From: Oligoflexia bacterium
GTDB lineage: Bacteria > Bdellovibrionota > UBA1018 > CAIMNF01
Direction: 5' to 3'
Assembly: GCA_903858975.1 (NCBI GenBank)
Contig: CAIOKW010000310.1
Span: 1-21,239 of the forward strand
Length of the DNA: 21,239 bases
Made by a program: the position numbers and the translations under genes. Every line of letters starts with the position of its first letter. Position 1 is the first letter of the stretch. Under the pieces are notes generated by a model that was not told the DNA's origin, did not search any database, and was given only the letters and a program-made list of their open reading frames with translations. Below are positions 13,870-21,239 of the stretch, one piece after another.

Positions 13870-14330
13870 AGATCCTAAAGGGACTCTCGCTCTTGTTTGT
13901 CTCCATTTTCTTTGCATGGATCAGTTACCAAAACTCAAAAGTTACGGGAGCAGAGGAATATCAATCGGAACATTGGCCCCCTAAAAGGGTGTGGAAAAAC
14001 AATCTTCAAAACCTAGGGTTGAAAGGAATTTCAGAACCCGAAAAATGGGACAGTGTCTTAAAAAATCTATCGCTTCACGAATCCACGCGAAACCAGATTC
14101 AAGTCAGCCAAGATGGGTGTTTCGTCTATCTGTCCCACTCCCCATTTCAAGACGCTGCCGAGCTCTGGAGCTGTGAGAGGGCCCAGGCTCCACTAGAATG
14201 GATTTCGATGGGTTCTGGGTATCTCGGCTTTGAGAATTTAATTAAATTCATTGAAAAACTGCCCGAAAAGCCAAAATTAGCCTCAAAAATAAAACCTAAA
14301 TCCATTGACCCAAAGGAGTTCCACTATTAG
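13758..14330 (+). CDS. Single-pass membrane protein of unknown function in the pilus cluster
   Basis: The frame gives 190 residues: a basic N-terminal part (1-40), one membrane helix (about 41-58, GLSLLFVSIFFAWISY), then a soluble domain of about 130 residues, probably extracytoplasmic, with a pair of Cys (GCFVYLSHS and LWSCERA) that could form a disulfide. The tail is Lys/Pro-rich. The true start is uncertain: 13758 (ATG) overlaps the small pseudopilin gene by 112 bases; ATG 13788 and TTG 13893, which is preceded by AAAGGGA and would start inside the helix, are alternatives. I do not recognise the family. Position suggests a role in Flp pilus assembly or display. Confidence 0.65.
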   Translation: MEHFGRHIYRMLREKIHAVLPRLQKSGPLPKLSLEALKILKGLSLLFVSIFFAWISYQNSKVTGAEEYQSEHWPPKRVWKNNLQNLGLKGISEPEKWDSVLKNLSLHESTRNQIQVSQDGCFVYLSHSPFQDAAELWSCERAQAPLEWISMGSGYLGFENLIKFIEKLPEKPKLASKIKPKSIDPKEFHY

Positions 14331-14341
14331 AATCCTGTGCC

Positions 14342-15298
14342 ATGAGCAACTCTAAAAATCGTCCGATCTTGACCGTTGGTTCCATGGCTTTTGATTCCGT
14401 GCGCACTCCCGCAGGCAAAGCTGATAACGTACTGGGCGGCTCCGTAAATTATTTTTCATTAGCAGCCTCTCTCTTCACTCCGATTAAAATCGTAGCCGTT
14501 GTGGGAGATGACTTCCCGACTGAACACTTAAACTTCCTGAAAGAACGAAACATTGACGTCTCAGGTGTTCAGATCGCTAAAGGCAAGACCTTCCACTGGG
14601 TGGGTGAATACGACACTAATTTAAACGAGGCGAAGACCCTTGCGACAGCACTGAATGTGTTCGAGCATTTCGACCCTAAACTTCCAGAGACTCACACGGA
14701 TTGCCCGGTAGTATTCTTGGCAAACATTGATCCAGTTCTTCAGCAGCAAGTCCTCAATCAAGTGAAGGGCCACGAATTCGTTGCGTGTGATTCGATGAAC
14801 TTTTGGATCACCGGCAAGCCCGATGAACTGAAAGAAACCTTAAAGCGTGTCGACCTCCTTTGCATTAACGAAAAAGAAGCCTTCTTGCTCTCCGATGAAA
14901 AGAGCCTTGAAAAAGCAGCTAAAAAAATTCAAACCATGGGTCCATCTAATATCATCATTAAACGCGGTGAATATGGATCAGCCCTCTTCACTCCAAGTGG
15001 AACCTTCTTGGCGCCAGCCTACCTCGTTGACGATGTGATTGATCCAACCGGCGCAGGCGATAGCTTCGCGGGCGCAGTGGTGGGTTACCTTGCCGAGAAT
15101 GGCGCTAACCGTGAAATGATGAAAACAGATCCAAGCGCATGGGATCAACTTCTCCGTCGCTCAGTCGTTTACGGAACAGTCATGGCCAGTTTCACGATCC
15201 AAGATTTCAGCATTGGTCGCCTGAAGAAACTTTCTCGTGATGAACTCATGCACCGTAAAGAAAAACTCATGAAAATGATGAGCATCGGGCCAGGGTGA
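14342..15298 (+). CDS. PfkB-family carbohydrate/nucleoside kinase
   Basis: The 318-residue ribokinase-fold enzyme is of typical family length. GGSVNYFSLAASLF (32-45) is the first PfkB signature that shapes the sugar site; INEKEAF (175-181) carries the NxxE metal-binding motif; IIKRGEYGS (205-213) is the nucleotide-binding strand; and DPTGAGDSFAGA (234-245) is the second signature with catalytic base D240 and the anion hole. It transfers phosphate from ATP to an alcohol of a sugar or nucleoside in the cytoplasm. The substrate cannot be settled; the opening LTVGSMAFDSVRTPAGK resembles adenosine/sugar kinase relatives. The start at 14342 is 11 bases after the preceding gene, with the only good ribosome binding site (AAGGAG) about 24 bases away. 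Its stop overlaps the next gene by four bases (GTGA). Confidence 0.88.
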   Translation: MSNSKNRPILTVGSMAFDSVRTPAGKADNVLGGSVNYFSLAASLFTPIKIVAVVGDDFPTEHLNFLKERNIDVSGVQIAKGKTFHWVGEYDTNLNEAKTLATALNVFEHFDPKLPETHTDCPVVFLANIDPVLQQQVLNQVKGHEFVACDSMNFWITGKPDELKETLKRVDLLCINEKEAFLLSDEKSLEKAAKKIQTMGPSNIIIKRGEYGSALFTPSGTFLAPAYLVDDVIDPTGAGDSFAGAVVGYLAENGANREMMKTDPSAWDQLLRRSVVYGTVMASFTIQDFSIGRLKKLSRDELMHRKEKLMKMMSIGPG

Positions 15299-16476
15299 AA
15301 TCTCCCTTGTTATTAAAGTTCGCGATTGTATTTAGCCTGATTTCCTTTCTGGTCTGCGGGCTCACTTACCAACTTATAAAAAAGCGCCTCGGTTTAAGTC
15401 CTCGCGGAAACCGGGCGCTTTTTTCATTTCTCATGTTTAGCGCCGTGATGATGATTGTAGGACCGATCCTTTATCGAGTTTACAGCGTTTCTGCAGATTC
15501 GGGCGCCGACCTCCTCTTTCAATGGGCTCAATTCAGTTTGCTTGGATGGGTAGGAAGTTGTTTTCTTGTATTCTTGTTCATGGAGATACTGCAACTCGGC
15601 TCAAAAACCTTTGACCCAAAGAAGCGAATTTTTCTCACCGAAGGAGTCGCTCGCACCCTTCTCGCTGGCACCACGCTTTCATCCCTTGCAGGCTTAGTGG
15701 AAGCGAAAGCTGGCCCGAGCATCACTCCCGTTGAAATTCGCCTCGAGACTCTGCCGCCTGCTTTTCATGGACTCACGATTGCTCAGATTTCAGACGTCCA
15801 CGTGGGCCCACTCATCCATGAGAACTATCTGAATCAAGTGGTGGACCAAGTCATGTCTCTGAATGCTGACTTGATCTTCATTACGGGTGACCTTGTGGAT
15901 GGAACGGTTGACCAATTAAAAGAGCAGGTTTCACCGCTTAAACGCCTGAGAGCAAAAGAGGGCGTCTATTTTTGTACCGGCAACCATGAATACTACTCGG
16001 GCGCTAAAGAATGGATTACTCACCTTGAATCGATCGGGATTCATGTGTTTCAAAACTCTCATCTGATCTTAAAAAGGACGACCGCTACAGGAGTCGACTC
16101 GCTCCTGATTGCTGGAGTTCACGACCATCATGCTGATCGCTATGAAGCGTCTCATCGCAGTGACCCTCGGAAGGCGGCTGAGACCACCGATCCAGTAAAC
16201 TGCAAAATCTTGCTCGCCCATAATCCTTTTAGTATTGAGGGTGCGGTAGATGCGGGTTTTCATTTACAGCTATCGGGCCACACCCACGCCGGCCAATTTT
16301 ATCCTTATAGTTTTATTGTAAAGGCAGCTCTCAAGTACTCTGAGGGCCTTTACCGCGTAAACTCACAGACACAACTTTATGTAAATCGGGGGACCGGTTA
16401 TTGGGGTCCGCCCAATCGATTAGGAAAACGAAGCGAAGTCACAAAGATCACCCTACTGAGCGCGGCTCTCACCTAA
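15295..16476 (+). CDS. Membrane-anchored calcineurin-like metallophosphoesterase (YkoQ/YaeI type)
   Basis: The 393-residue protein has three membrane helices at the N-terminus (about 5-27, 40-62 and 75-99), a further hydrophobic stretch (about 118-135) after KKRIFL, and a metallophosphoesterase domain from about 145. All family motifs are present: ISDVHVG (D167, H169), TGDLVDG (197-203), GNHEYYSG (229-236), LAHNP (H309) and SGHTHAGQ (H329, H331), which together bind two metal ions. The YkoQ/YaeI group acts on membrane-associated phosphoesters; E. coli YaeI cleaves UDP-diacylglucosamine to lipid X. The domain is probably outside the cytoplasmic membrane, but the topology is not certain. GTG at 15295 is chosen since it overlaps the kinase stop codon (GTGA). 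The 3' end overlaps the convergent 162-residue gene by 24 bases. Confidence 0.9.
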   Translation: MKSPLLLKFAIVFSLISFLVCGLTYQLIKKRLGLSPRGNRALFSFLMFSAVMMIVGPILYRVYSVSADSGADLLFQWAQFSLLGWVGSCFLVFLFMEILQLGSKTFDPKKRIFLTEGVARTLLAGTTLSSLAGLVEAKAGPSITPVEIRLETLPPAFHGLTIAQISDVHVGPLIHENYLNQVVDQVMSLNADLIFITGDLVDGTVDQLKEQVSPLKRLRAKEGVYFCTGNHEYYSGAKEWITHLESIGIHVFQNSHLILKRTTATGVDSLLIAGVHDHHADRYEASHRSDPRKAAETTDPVNCKILLAHNPFSIEGAVDAGFHLQLSGHTHAGQFYPYSFIVKAALKYSEGLYRVNSQTQLYVNRGTGYWGPPNRLGKRSEVTKITLLSAALT

Positions 16477-16941
16477 ATAGAAGGTCTGAGAATCATCGTT
16501 GTATCCAAAGAGCTCTGAATAACGGCCCCAGTTAACGACCGTACTAAATGAAGATTCAGCATCTTCATTGGGAAGTAACTCCGCTAACTTCTCGAGCATT
16601 TCCTCACGGGTCACTTCCGTCTCTTCCTGGCTAGAAAGGTATTCCTTCACCATTTTGAAAAGTGGCAACTGTGCGAGCTTGTCGCGGATCAGATCTTTCC
16701 GATCGGTGATCGATGCATCCACCACTTGATTTCCAAATGGCTCAACTACGACATCTCCTCCCGGGGTATGAACAAGATTCAACATTTCGGCCGCTCGAAT
16801 CACGGTGAGTGTTTCACCCAGCTCCATGGAGAGCTCTCCTGCGAGTTTGTAGATGTCTTCACGACCTCCTTTGCCCACTAAGAGTTCAACTAAACCTAAA
16901 ATCTGACTGATTCCAATTTCTGGAAGGGGTGCTACTTTCAT
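16453..16941 (-). CDS. Stand-alone AAA-associated domain protein of an ABC importer
   Basis: This 162-residue soluble protein resembles the C-terminal AAA-associated domain (Pfam AAA_assoc_C) usually fused to the end of NitT/TauT-type ABC ATPases. It runs PEIGISQILGLVELLVGKGGREDIYKLAGELSMELGETLTVIRAAEMLNLV, then GGDVVVEPFGNQVVDA, then an acidic helical part and FSTVVNWGRYSELFGYNDDSQTFYL, all typical of that domain. The winged-helix-like first half may sense a signal or regulate transport. Here it is encoded separately, 42 bases downstream of the ATPase gene. AAAGGA precedes the ATG but about 13 bases away. It probably acts in complex with that ATPase. The gene ends by overlapping the convergent phosphoesterase gene. 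Confidence 0.8.
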   Translation of the reverse strand: MKVAPLPEIGISQILGLVELLVGKGGREDIYKLAGELSMELGETLTVIRAAEMLNLVHTPGGDVVVEPFGNQVVDASITDRKDLIRDKLAQLPLFKMVKEYLSSQEETEVTREEMLEKLAELLPNEDAESSFSTVVNWGRYSELFGYNDDSQTFYLGESRAQ

Positions 16942-16983
16942 AAATCTATGTCGTTCCTTTTTAATCTGTTTAAACCTGTGTTG

Positions 16984-17739
16984 TTAAGCAAGAAGTGAAA
17001 AGACTCGGTCCACATACTCCACGAAGAGCGGGTCACGCTTTCGGCGTGGACGCGGCAAGTCAATTTTCAATTCTCCTGCAATTTTTCCGGGACGATTGGA
17101 AAGGATCAAAATACGATCCGAAAGTTCAATCGCCTCTTCAATGTTGTGAGTGACCATCACCATGGTGTTCACCACGTTGTCTCGATCACTCCAAATATCG
17201 AGTAATTCGTTTCTTAAGTTGATTGAGGTCAGTACATCGAGGGATGAGAATGGCTCATCCATCAAAAGCAGGGACGGCTCAACTGCAAGAGCTCTTGCAA
17301 GACCCACCCGTTGCTTCATCCCGCCAGACAACTCTCGAGGATAGGCTTCCTCGTAACCCTCAAGACCGACCTTCGTAATGTAATGCCTTACCCGATTGCG
17401 ACGAAGTTCAATGTCTTTAGTGCGGGCCTCAAGACCGAGTTCAATATTCTGAGAAACCGTAAGCCAGGGTAACAACCCGAAATTCTGAAAAACCATCGCA
17501 GTATCAAAATTGATTCCACGTTGTTCTCGATCTTCGTACAAAATGGATCCAGACGAGGGCTGCAAGAGTCCATTGATCATTCGAAGTAAGGTACTCTTCC
17601 CCGCTCCTGATGGACCCACAATCGTAATGAACTCGCCCTCCATTGCTTGAAAAGAAATATCTTCAAGAACGGTCACTTCCCCCTGCGGAAGGAGAAAACG
17701 TCGCGAAACATTTTTAAACTCAAGTAAATTCTTACTCAT
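16984..17739 (-). CDS. ABC transporter ATPase, NitT/TauT (SsuB/TauB-like) family
   Basis: The 251-residue ATP-binding subunit energises import through the adjacent permease. The Walker A motif is GPSGAGKST (42-50), the Q-loop Gln is Q85 in MVFQNFGLLPW, the ABC signature is LSGGM (137-141), Walker B is LLLMDE (157-162), followed by the D-loop SSLD, and the switch His is H198 in MVTHN. FGLLPWLTVSQNI and LSNRPGKI are typical of the nitrate/sulfonate/taurine group. The start codon overlaps the permease stop by one base (TAATG), implying coupled translation. It lacks the C-terminal AAA-associated extension of longer relatives, which is supplied by the next gene. The substrate is unknown. Confidence 0.93.
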   Translation of the reverse strand: MSKNLLEFKNVSRRFLLPQGEVTVLEDISFQAMEGEFITIVGPSGAGKSTLLRMINGLLQPSSGSILYEDREQRGINFDTAMVFQNFGLLPWLTVSQNIELGLEARTKDIELRRNRVRHYITKVGLEGYEEAYPRELSGGMKQRVGLARALAVEPSLLLMDEPFSSLDVLTSINLRNELLDIWSDRDNVVNTMVMVTHNIEEAIELSDRILILSNRPGKIAGELKIDLPRPRRKRDPLFVEYVDRVFSLLA

Positions 17740-19517
17740 TAGAATTTAAACCTTTCCAGGTTCTGTTGATAAAGCGGCTGCCAAATCAACAGGTTTACAA
17801 CCAAAATCCAAGCCACCATCACCAAAATACAAAGTGTGATCGCCCTTCCATCTCCCAACTCATAGACCGCATAACTCAGAAGCGAACCCAAGCCCTGAAC
17901 CTTCATCACTTGATCTTTGATGGTAATATATTCAGATACCACTAAAGCATTCCAACCCCCACCCCAAGCCGTGATCGCGCCGGTGATGAGAGAGGGACGA
18001 ATGGCTGGGAAGACAAGCTTCCGAAAAGTGTGAAAGTTTGAAAGACCGTATGAGCGAGTCGCATCAACGAGATCAGAGGGAATGGAGGCCGCCCCACCGA
18101 TGGCATTAAACAGCACATACCACTGAATCCCGAAGGTCAGTAGGAAGAGGGTCGCAAAATCCATTCCACCTCCCATTTTTCTGACTCCCACCAAAATAAT
18201 CAAAGGAAAAAGGGCCGTAGCAGGAATCGAAGCCCCGAGTTGAGCAATGGTCGTCAGCACGTGGCGAATCTTCGGTCGATTCCAAGTGAAATAGATCAAG
18301 GGCAGAATCCATAAGAATGAAACCAGAAGAGCAAAGAGAATTCTGAGTGTTGAGAAAATCAGGCCCATCGGGAGATCGCGCACTAAGGGAGGAAGTGGTC
18401 CGCGAAACCAATTCCAAACATAGAACAATCCAAAAATCACCAAGAACCCCAAAGCGAAATACCCAATGGCAATTCTCACATTCTTCGTTCTACGAATCAC
18501 GGGCTCCATCGGACGCGTAATTTCGCGCACGGCCCTTGAGAAAAGAATGGTCGGCAAATCCCAAAACAAAGGGAACATCACTTCACGAAAGAACCAACGC
18601 GCGGGGAGTGTGAAGGTCAGCAGCATATTCAAGAGGGGCTCGGTTAAAAATGAAAGCCTGGAGGCAATCGTCTTTGGAAGCGAGAGGAATACTCCCACAT
18701 CTTCCTCATCTTGATTCGCAGTTGCATCCTGTCTAAATCGCTCAGCCCAAATCATGAGTGGCTTCCAGACTAAAATATCAATCAGGAGAATCAACGCAGA
18801 CAAGGCGAGAATCCCCCACAGAACCAAGTTTAGTCTCTCCTCCTCCGCGGCACGAGCGAGAAAGCTTCCAATACCAGGAAGATTATATTTAACCGGTCCA
18901 ATCGCGATGATTTCACAAGCAACTAGAAAGAACCAACCATTCGACCAGGAAAGAATAGAGTTATAAATCACGCGAGGGATCGACGCAGGAAGATAGAGCT
19001 TGAAGAATCGCTGACTCTGAGGGAGGCCATAGCTGGTAATCGCCTCTTCATTCTCAATCGGAATGGCCTTCACGGACTCGTACACCGCAAACGCCAAGTT
19101 CCATGCCTGAGATGTGAAGATTAAAAATACAGCTGAAAGCTCAACACCAATGCGATGTCCGTGCGTGATCCCAATAAAAAAACTAATCGCTGCTGGAAAG
19201 AAACCCACTACGGGTACCGATTGTAAAATATCAATCAGGGGAAGAATCCATCGCTCACCCAATCGCGTTCTTGCGGCCAACATGCCAAACAAGAAAGCAA
19301 AGAACAAAGAGGAAAGGTATGCCGCAAGCATTCGAACAAAAGACAACATCAATGCTCCCGGTAAGTCCGGAAGGAAGACCGTCTCTGCTTTCAATTCTGA
19401 TAAATGAATCCCGCCTCGGTAAATGCCGATTAAGGCGTAAATTAAACCGACAAAGAGTAACAAATAAATGACGCTTGATTTGGTTTTTTCTAAAACCGCT
19501 CGAGGAAGCAGTGCCAT
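17739..19517 (-). CDS. Fused double-module ABC transporter permease (BPD_transp_1 x2)
   Basis: This 592-residue inner-membrane protein holds two copies of the binding-protein-dependent permease domain in one chain. Module 1 spans about residues 55-255 with the EAA coupling loop near 157-185 (ENEEAITSYGLPQSQRFFKL). Module 2 spans about 385-580 with its EAA loop near 482-510 (LVDATRSYGLSNFHTFRKL). Both share the order SVPVVGFFP/ASIPATALFP, the EAA loop, W-x-x-GW and the GIGSFL/GLGSLL stretch, showing internal duplication. An extra helix lies at each module start (about 16-33 and 348-368). The linker (260-345) is charged and amphipathic. It should pair with two ATPase copies from the next gene. 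There is no substrate-binding protein in the window. The start at 19517 has no clear ribosome binding site and lies 29 bases from the divergent gene. Confidence 0.92.
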   Translation of the reverse strand: MALLPRAVLEKTKSSVIYLLLFVGLIYALIGIYRGGIHLSELKAETVFLPDLPGALMLSFVRMLAAYLSSLFFAFLFGMLAARTRLGERWILPLIDILQSVPVVGFFPAAISFFIGITHGHRIGVELSAVFLIFTSQAWNLAFAVYESVKAIPIENEEAITSYGLPQSQRFFKLYLPASIPRVIYNSILSWSNGWFFLVACEIIAIGPVKYNLPGIGSFLARAAEEERLNLVLWGILALSALILLIDILVWKPLMIWAERFRQDATANQDEEDVGVFLSLPKTIASRLSFLTEPLLNMLLTFTLPARWFFREVMFPLFWDLPTILFSRAVREITRPMEPVIRRTKNVRIAIGYFALGFLVIFGLFYVWNWFRGPLPPLVRDLPMGLIFSTLRILFALLVSFLWILPLIYFTWNRPKIRHVLTTIAQLGASIPATALFPLIILVGVRKMGGGMDFATLFLLTFGIQWYVLFNAIGGAASIPSDLVDATRSYGLSNFHTFRKLVFPAIRPSLITGAITAWGGGWNALVVSEYITIKDQVMKVQGLGSLLSYAVYELGDGRAITLCILVMVAWILVVNLLIWQPLYQQNLERFKF

Positions 19518-19546
19518 GGCTTAGTTTTATTGATACGCTAAATAGC

Positions 19547-20302
19547 ATGAACTTGCACTTCATTTTAGTCGCCTTCATCAGCTTTACCTCAAGCGCTCAG
19601 GCGACCAGTTTTTACATTCGCCCCTTTAGTGAGTTTACCGAAAGCGCTCCTCATATCGTTCGCGGCTTCATCCGTGACCAAAGGGCAGAAAACGCCATCA
19701 CCTCTGACGGAGGCAAAACGATCTACACTTTCGCAAGAGTCGAGGTGAAGGAAGTTCTGAAGGGCAATATCCACAAACCTGAAATTCAGATTCGAAAAGT
19801 AGGTGGATCAAAAGACGGTTACACGCTTGAAATTCCAAGCTCTCCTGAGTTCAAAGAAGGCGAAGAGAGTGTTTTCTTTCTGAGCGAAGAAAAAGAAGAT
19901 CAATCTTTTGAGATCACAGGATTGGAATTGGGGAAATTTGGAGTTGAAGAAAAAAATGGTGGCGTGTTTTTGACGGGAGGGATTTTTAATTACTCGCGCT
20001 CTCAGACTCCAAACGAGACTCAGGAACACCCGGGACCCTGGAGTATTAATGATTTAAAAGCCCTGATCCAAAAACAGGCCTCATCGAGCGCCCCCCGCGC
20101 ACAATCGAGCTCTACCTCTCAAACTCATCCTATCGAAAGCTCAACTCCCTCATCTGAAACCTCAAGCAAGGGTGCACCTACCACTCCTTCTCCCCCCTCC
20201 GAAAAGAGTTCACGCTCGGCAGAAAATTCCCCATTTTTGATCTTTATCATAGGCCTTTTCGCTCTCTTGGCCGGTATTTTTATTTACCGCCAAAGGAAGT
20301 AA
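19547..20302 (+). CDS. Secreted, membrane-anchored protein with a possible NTR/TIMP-like domain
   Basis: The 251-residue protein has a signal peptide (1-19, cleavage after AQA), a beta-rich domain (about 22-150), a Ser/Thr/Pro-rich linker (about 178-228), a C-terminal membrane helix (229-247) and a basic tail (RQRK). In the domain, APHIVRGFIRDQ, then IYTFARVEVKEVLKGN, then IQIRKVGG, then a loop and GEESVFFL follow the order of the OB-fold in NTR/TIMP-type domains (exposed strand, loop, strand before F/LKG, further strand). This is a visual resemblance only; the zinc-chelating N-terminal Cys of TIMPs is absent. The start at 19547 is chosen because it yields the signal peptide. The next gene, 62 bases downstream in the same direction, encodes a matrixin. 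Function is not established. Confidence 0.8.
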   Translation: MNLHFILVAFISFTSSAQATSFYIRPFSEFTESAPHIVRGFIRDQRAENAITSDGGKTIYTFARVEVKEVLKGNIHKPEIQIRKVGGSKDGYTLEIPSSPEFKEGEESVFFLSEEKEDQSFEITGLELGKFGVEEKNGGVFLTGGIFNYSRSQTPNETQEHPGPWSINDLKALIQKQASSSAPRAQSSSTSQTHPIESSTPSSETSSKGAPTTPSPPSEKSSRSAENSPFLIFIIGLFALLAGIFIYRQRK

Positions 20303-20324
20303 ATACACTACAATCATGAGAGCA

Positions 20325-20355
20325 GGAGATCACGGATTCGATCTCCCCTAAGGAG
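20325..20355 (+). promoter_or_regulatory. Leader with two competing hairpins over the matrixin ribosome binding site
   Basis: GGAGATC (20325-20331) pairs perfectly with GATCTCC (20340-20346) around an 8-base loop. The last four bases of that arm, CTCC (20343-20346), can instead pair with GGAG (20352-20355), which is the Shine-Dalgarno sequence of the next gene. The two pairings exclude each other, a layout that could switch translation. No T-run follows, so it is not a terminator. Confidence 0.35.
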
Positions 20356-20364
20356 TATTCAGGG

Positions 20365-21239
20365 ATGAGGATTTTTAACTCCCTCTCATTTTTCATCTGC
20401 CTTGCGCTCATGAGTTTTCACCTCATGACAGACGCGAAAGCCTATACCTTGACCTCCACCACCGAGGGCCAACTGATCCGATGGAGATATGGGCAGAAAC
20501 TCTTTCTTGCTGGTAATCCCGTCGGTAGAGACAAGTTAGACTCTGGGGAATTTAAAAAAACTATCATTCAAGGCCTTCAGCAATGGAAGTGGGCAACTGA
20601 AGGGCAGTTTGATTTTGATTACTGGCAAGGAAATGATCCGAATATTTATGTTCCGAATCTGGAGAACAATGGGCTCAGCTCGATTTTCTTTGCATCGAAC
20701 TCGAATGAGATCAGTGATCCGAATGTGATTGGCTTTACCCAGGTTTGGTATAATAACAATAATGGCGATCTCATCGAGACCGACATCATGCTCAACGACC
20801 GTAATTTCAGCCTCACCCTGAACCCTGCCGATACGAGCTCCCAGGGAAGCTTTGGAGCTCGGCCGAAGGTTGCGCTCGGGAACATCGTGACCCACGAACT
20901 CGGGCACGCTCTCGGATTATCCCACAGTGGCGACATCAACTCATCCATGCTCTATGTGGAGTTCAGCGAACAAGCTCGAATTTCCTGTGACGATTGGGCC
21001 GGGGCCCATCACCTTTATCCGTCCCCTTCGGTGACCACAGGCGCACTCACCGGAGTGATCTTAAGCCCCCACGGAGACCGCGTTGCCGGGGCATCGGTCA
21101 CTGCGATTTCGAAGTCTCGAGGAATTGCGATCGCGAGCGTTCTGAGTGATCAAAATGGGATCTATTATTTTGGAGCTCTGGAGCCCGGCTCTTATTCATT
21201 AATGATTCAACCCTTTAGGGGCTCAAAGGACTCCGTTCC
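20365..21239 (+). CDS. Secreted matrixin-type metalloprotease with regulatory-like beta domain (C-terminus beyond window)
   Basis: The first 291 residues are visible and there is no stop before the window end. The start at 20365 follows AAGGAG by nine bases. Residues 1-26 form a signal peptide (hydrophobic core, ending DAKA). The catalytic domain (about 27-218) carries the metzincin zinc site HELGHALGLSH (H177, H181, H187, catalytic E178) and a Met-turn at M195 (SSMLY). ETDIMLND upstream corresponds to the calcium- and zinc-loop region of matrixins. From about residue 225, GALTGVILSPHGDRVAGASV...SDQNGIYYFGALEPGSYSLMI is a carboxypeptidase-regulatory-like beta domain, common in secreted proteins. 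It would degrade extracellular or prey/host protein. No autoinhibitory Cys-switch propeptide is seen. It lies just after a gene for an NTR/TIMP-like protein. Confidence 0.92.
   Translation, partial: MRIFNSLSFFICLALMSFHLMTDAKAYTLTSTTEGQLIRWRYGQKLFLAGNPVGRDKLDSGEFKKTIIQGLQQWKWATEGQFDFDYWQGNDPNIYVPNLENNGLSSIFFASNSNEISDPNVIGFTQVWYNNNNGDLIETDIMLNDRNFSLTLNPADTSSQGSFGARPKVALGNIVTHELGHALGLSHSGDINSSMLYVEFSEQARISCDDWAGAHHLYPSPSVTTGALTGVILSPHGDRVAGASVTAISKSRGIAIASVLSDQNGIYYFGALEPGSYSLMIQPFRGSKDSV

Noticed and set aside
19475..19546. Upstream extension of the NTR-like protein
   Set aside because: It overlaps the divergent permease start and would bury the signal peptide 24 residues inside the protein.
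1..21239. CRISPR array, insertion sequence, phage or toxin-antitoxin module
   Set aside because: I looked for spaced repeats, transposase or integrase motifs and small paired genes and saw none.

Overview
The window looks like chromosomal DNA of a Gram-negative bacterium, most likely of the Bdellovibrionota or another deltaproteobacteria-like lineage. The reasons are lipoboxed and signal-peptide proteins, small Flp-type pilins with pseudopilin companions, a perfect sigma-54 promoter, a CHASE2 adenylate cyclase, and a secreted matrixin with a regulatory-like beta domain. This placement is an inference from gene content; there is no rRNA or other taxonomic marker. I see no CRISPR array, insertion sequence, integrase or phage gene. 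Gene packing is dense, with no gene-free stretch over 300 bases.

Layout. 1-531 (minus): the start of a TerC-family membrane protein, cut by the window edge, preceded by tRNA-Lys(UUU) with encoded CCA. 605-2464 (plus): a large lipoprotein with an M13-like zinc protease signature, converging with overlapping 3' ends on a class V aminotransferase (2442-3587, minus). 3738-6946 (plus): acs and cinA, joined by a TAATG overlap. 7054-7965: an isolated unit made of a sigma-54 promoter, an unknown lipoprotein gene and a strong intrinsic terminator. 7988-11917 (plus): a tight operon of DedA membrane protein, CHASE2 class III adenylate cyclase and cyclic-nucleotide-binding protein, so cAMP maker and probable cAMP reader sit side by side. 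11921-12571 (minus): a SPOR-domain inner-membrane protein.

12625-14330 (plus): a compact pilus cluster made of a possible 18-codon leader ORF, an Flp pilin, a TadE-like pseudopilin running through an A_AAA_AAG slippery heptamer into a second reading frame that encodes a TadG/minor-pilin-like protein, a 57-residue pseudopilin overlapping both neighbours, and an unknown single-pass protein. 14342-16476 (plus): a PfkB-family kinase and a membrane-anchored metallophosphoesterase joined by a GTGA overlap. 16453-19517 (minus): an ABC importer of NitT/TauT type with a fused double permease, a separate ATPase and a separate AAA-associated C-terminal-domain protein, but no binding protein. 19547-21239 (plus): a membrane-anchored secreted protein whose segment resembles NTR/TIMP OB-fold domains, followed by a secreted matrixin (HExxHxxGxxH) that runs off the window.

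The most interesting points are the frameshift site and hidden pseudopilin in the pilus cluster, the NTR/TIMP-like protein beside a matrixin, the sigma-54-driven lipoprotein, the adenylate cyclase/cAMP-binding pair, and the split ABC system without a binding protein.
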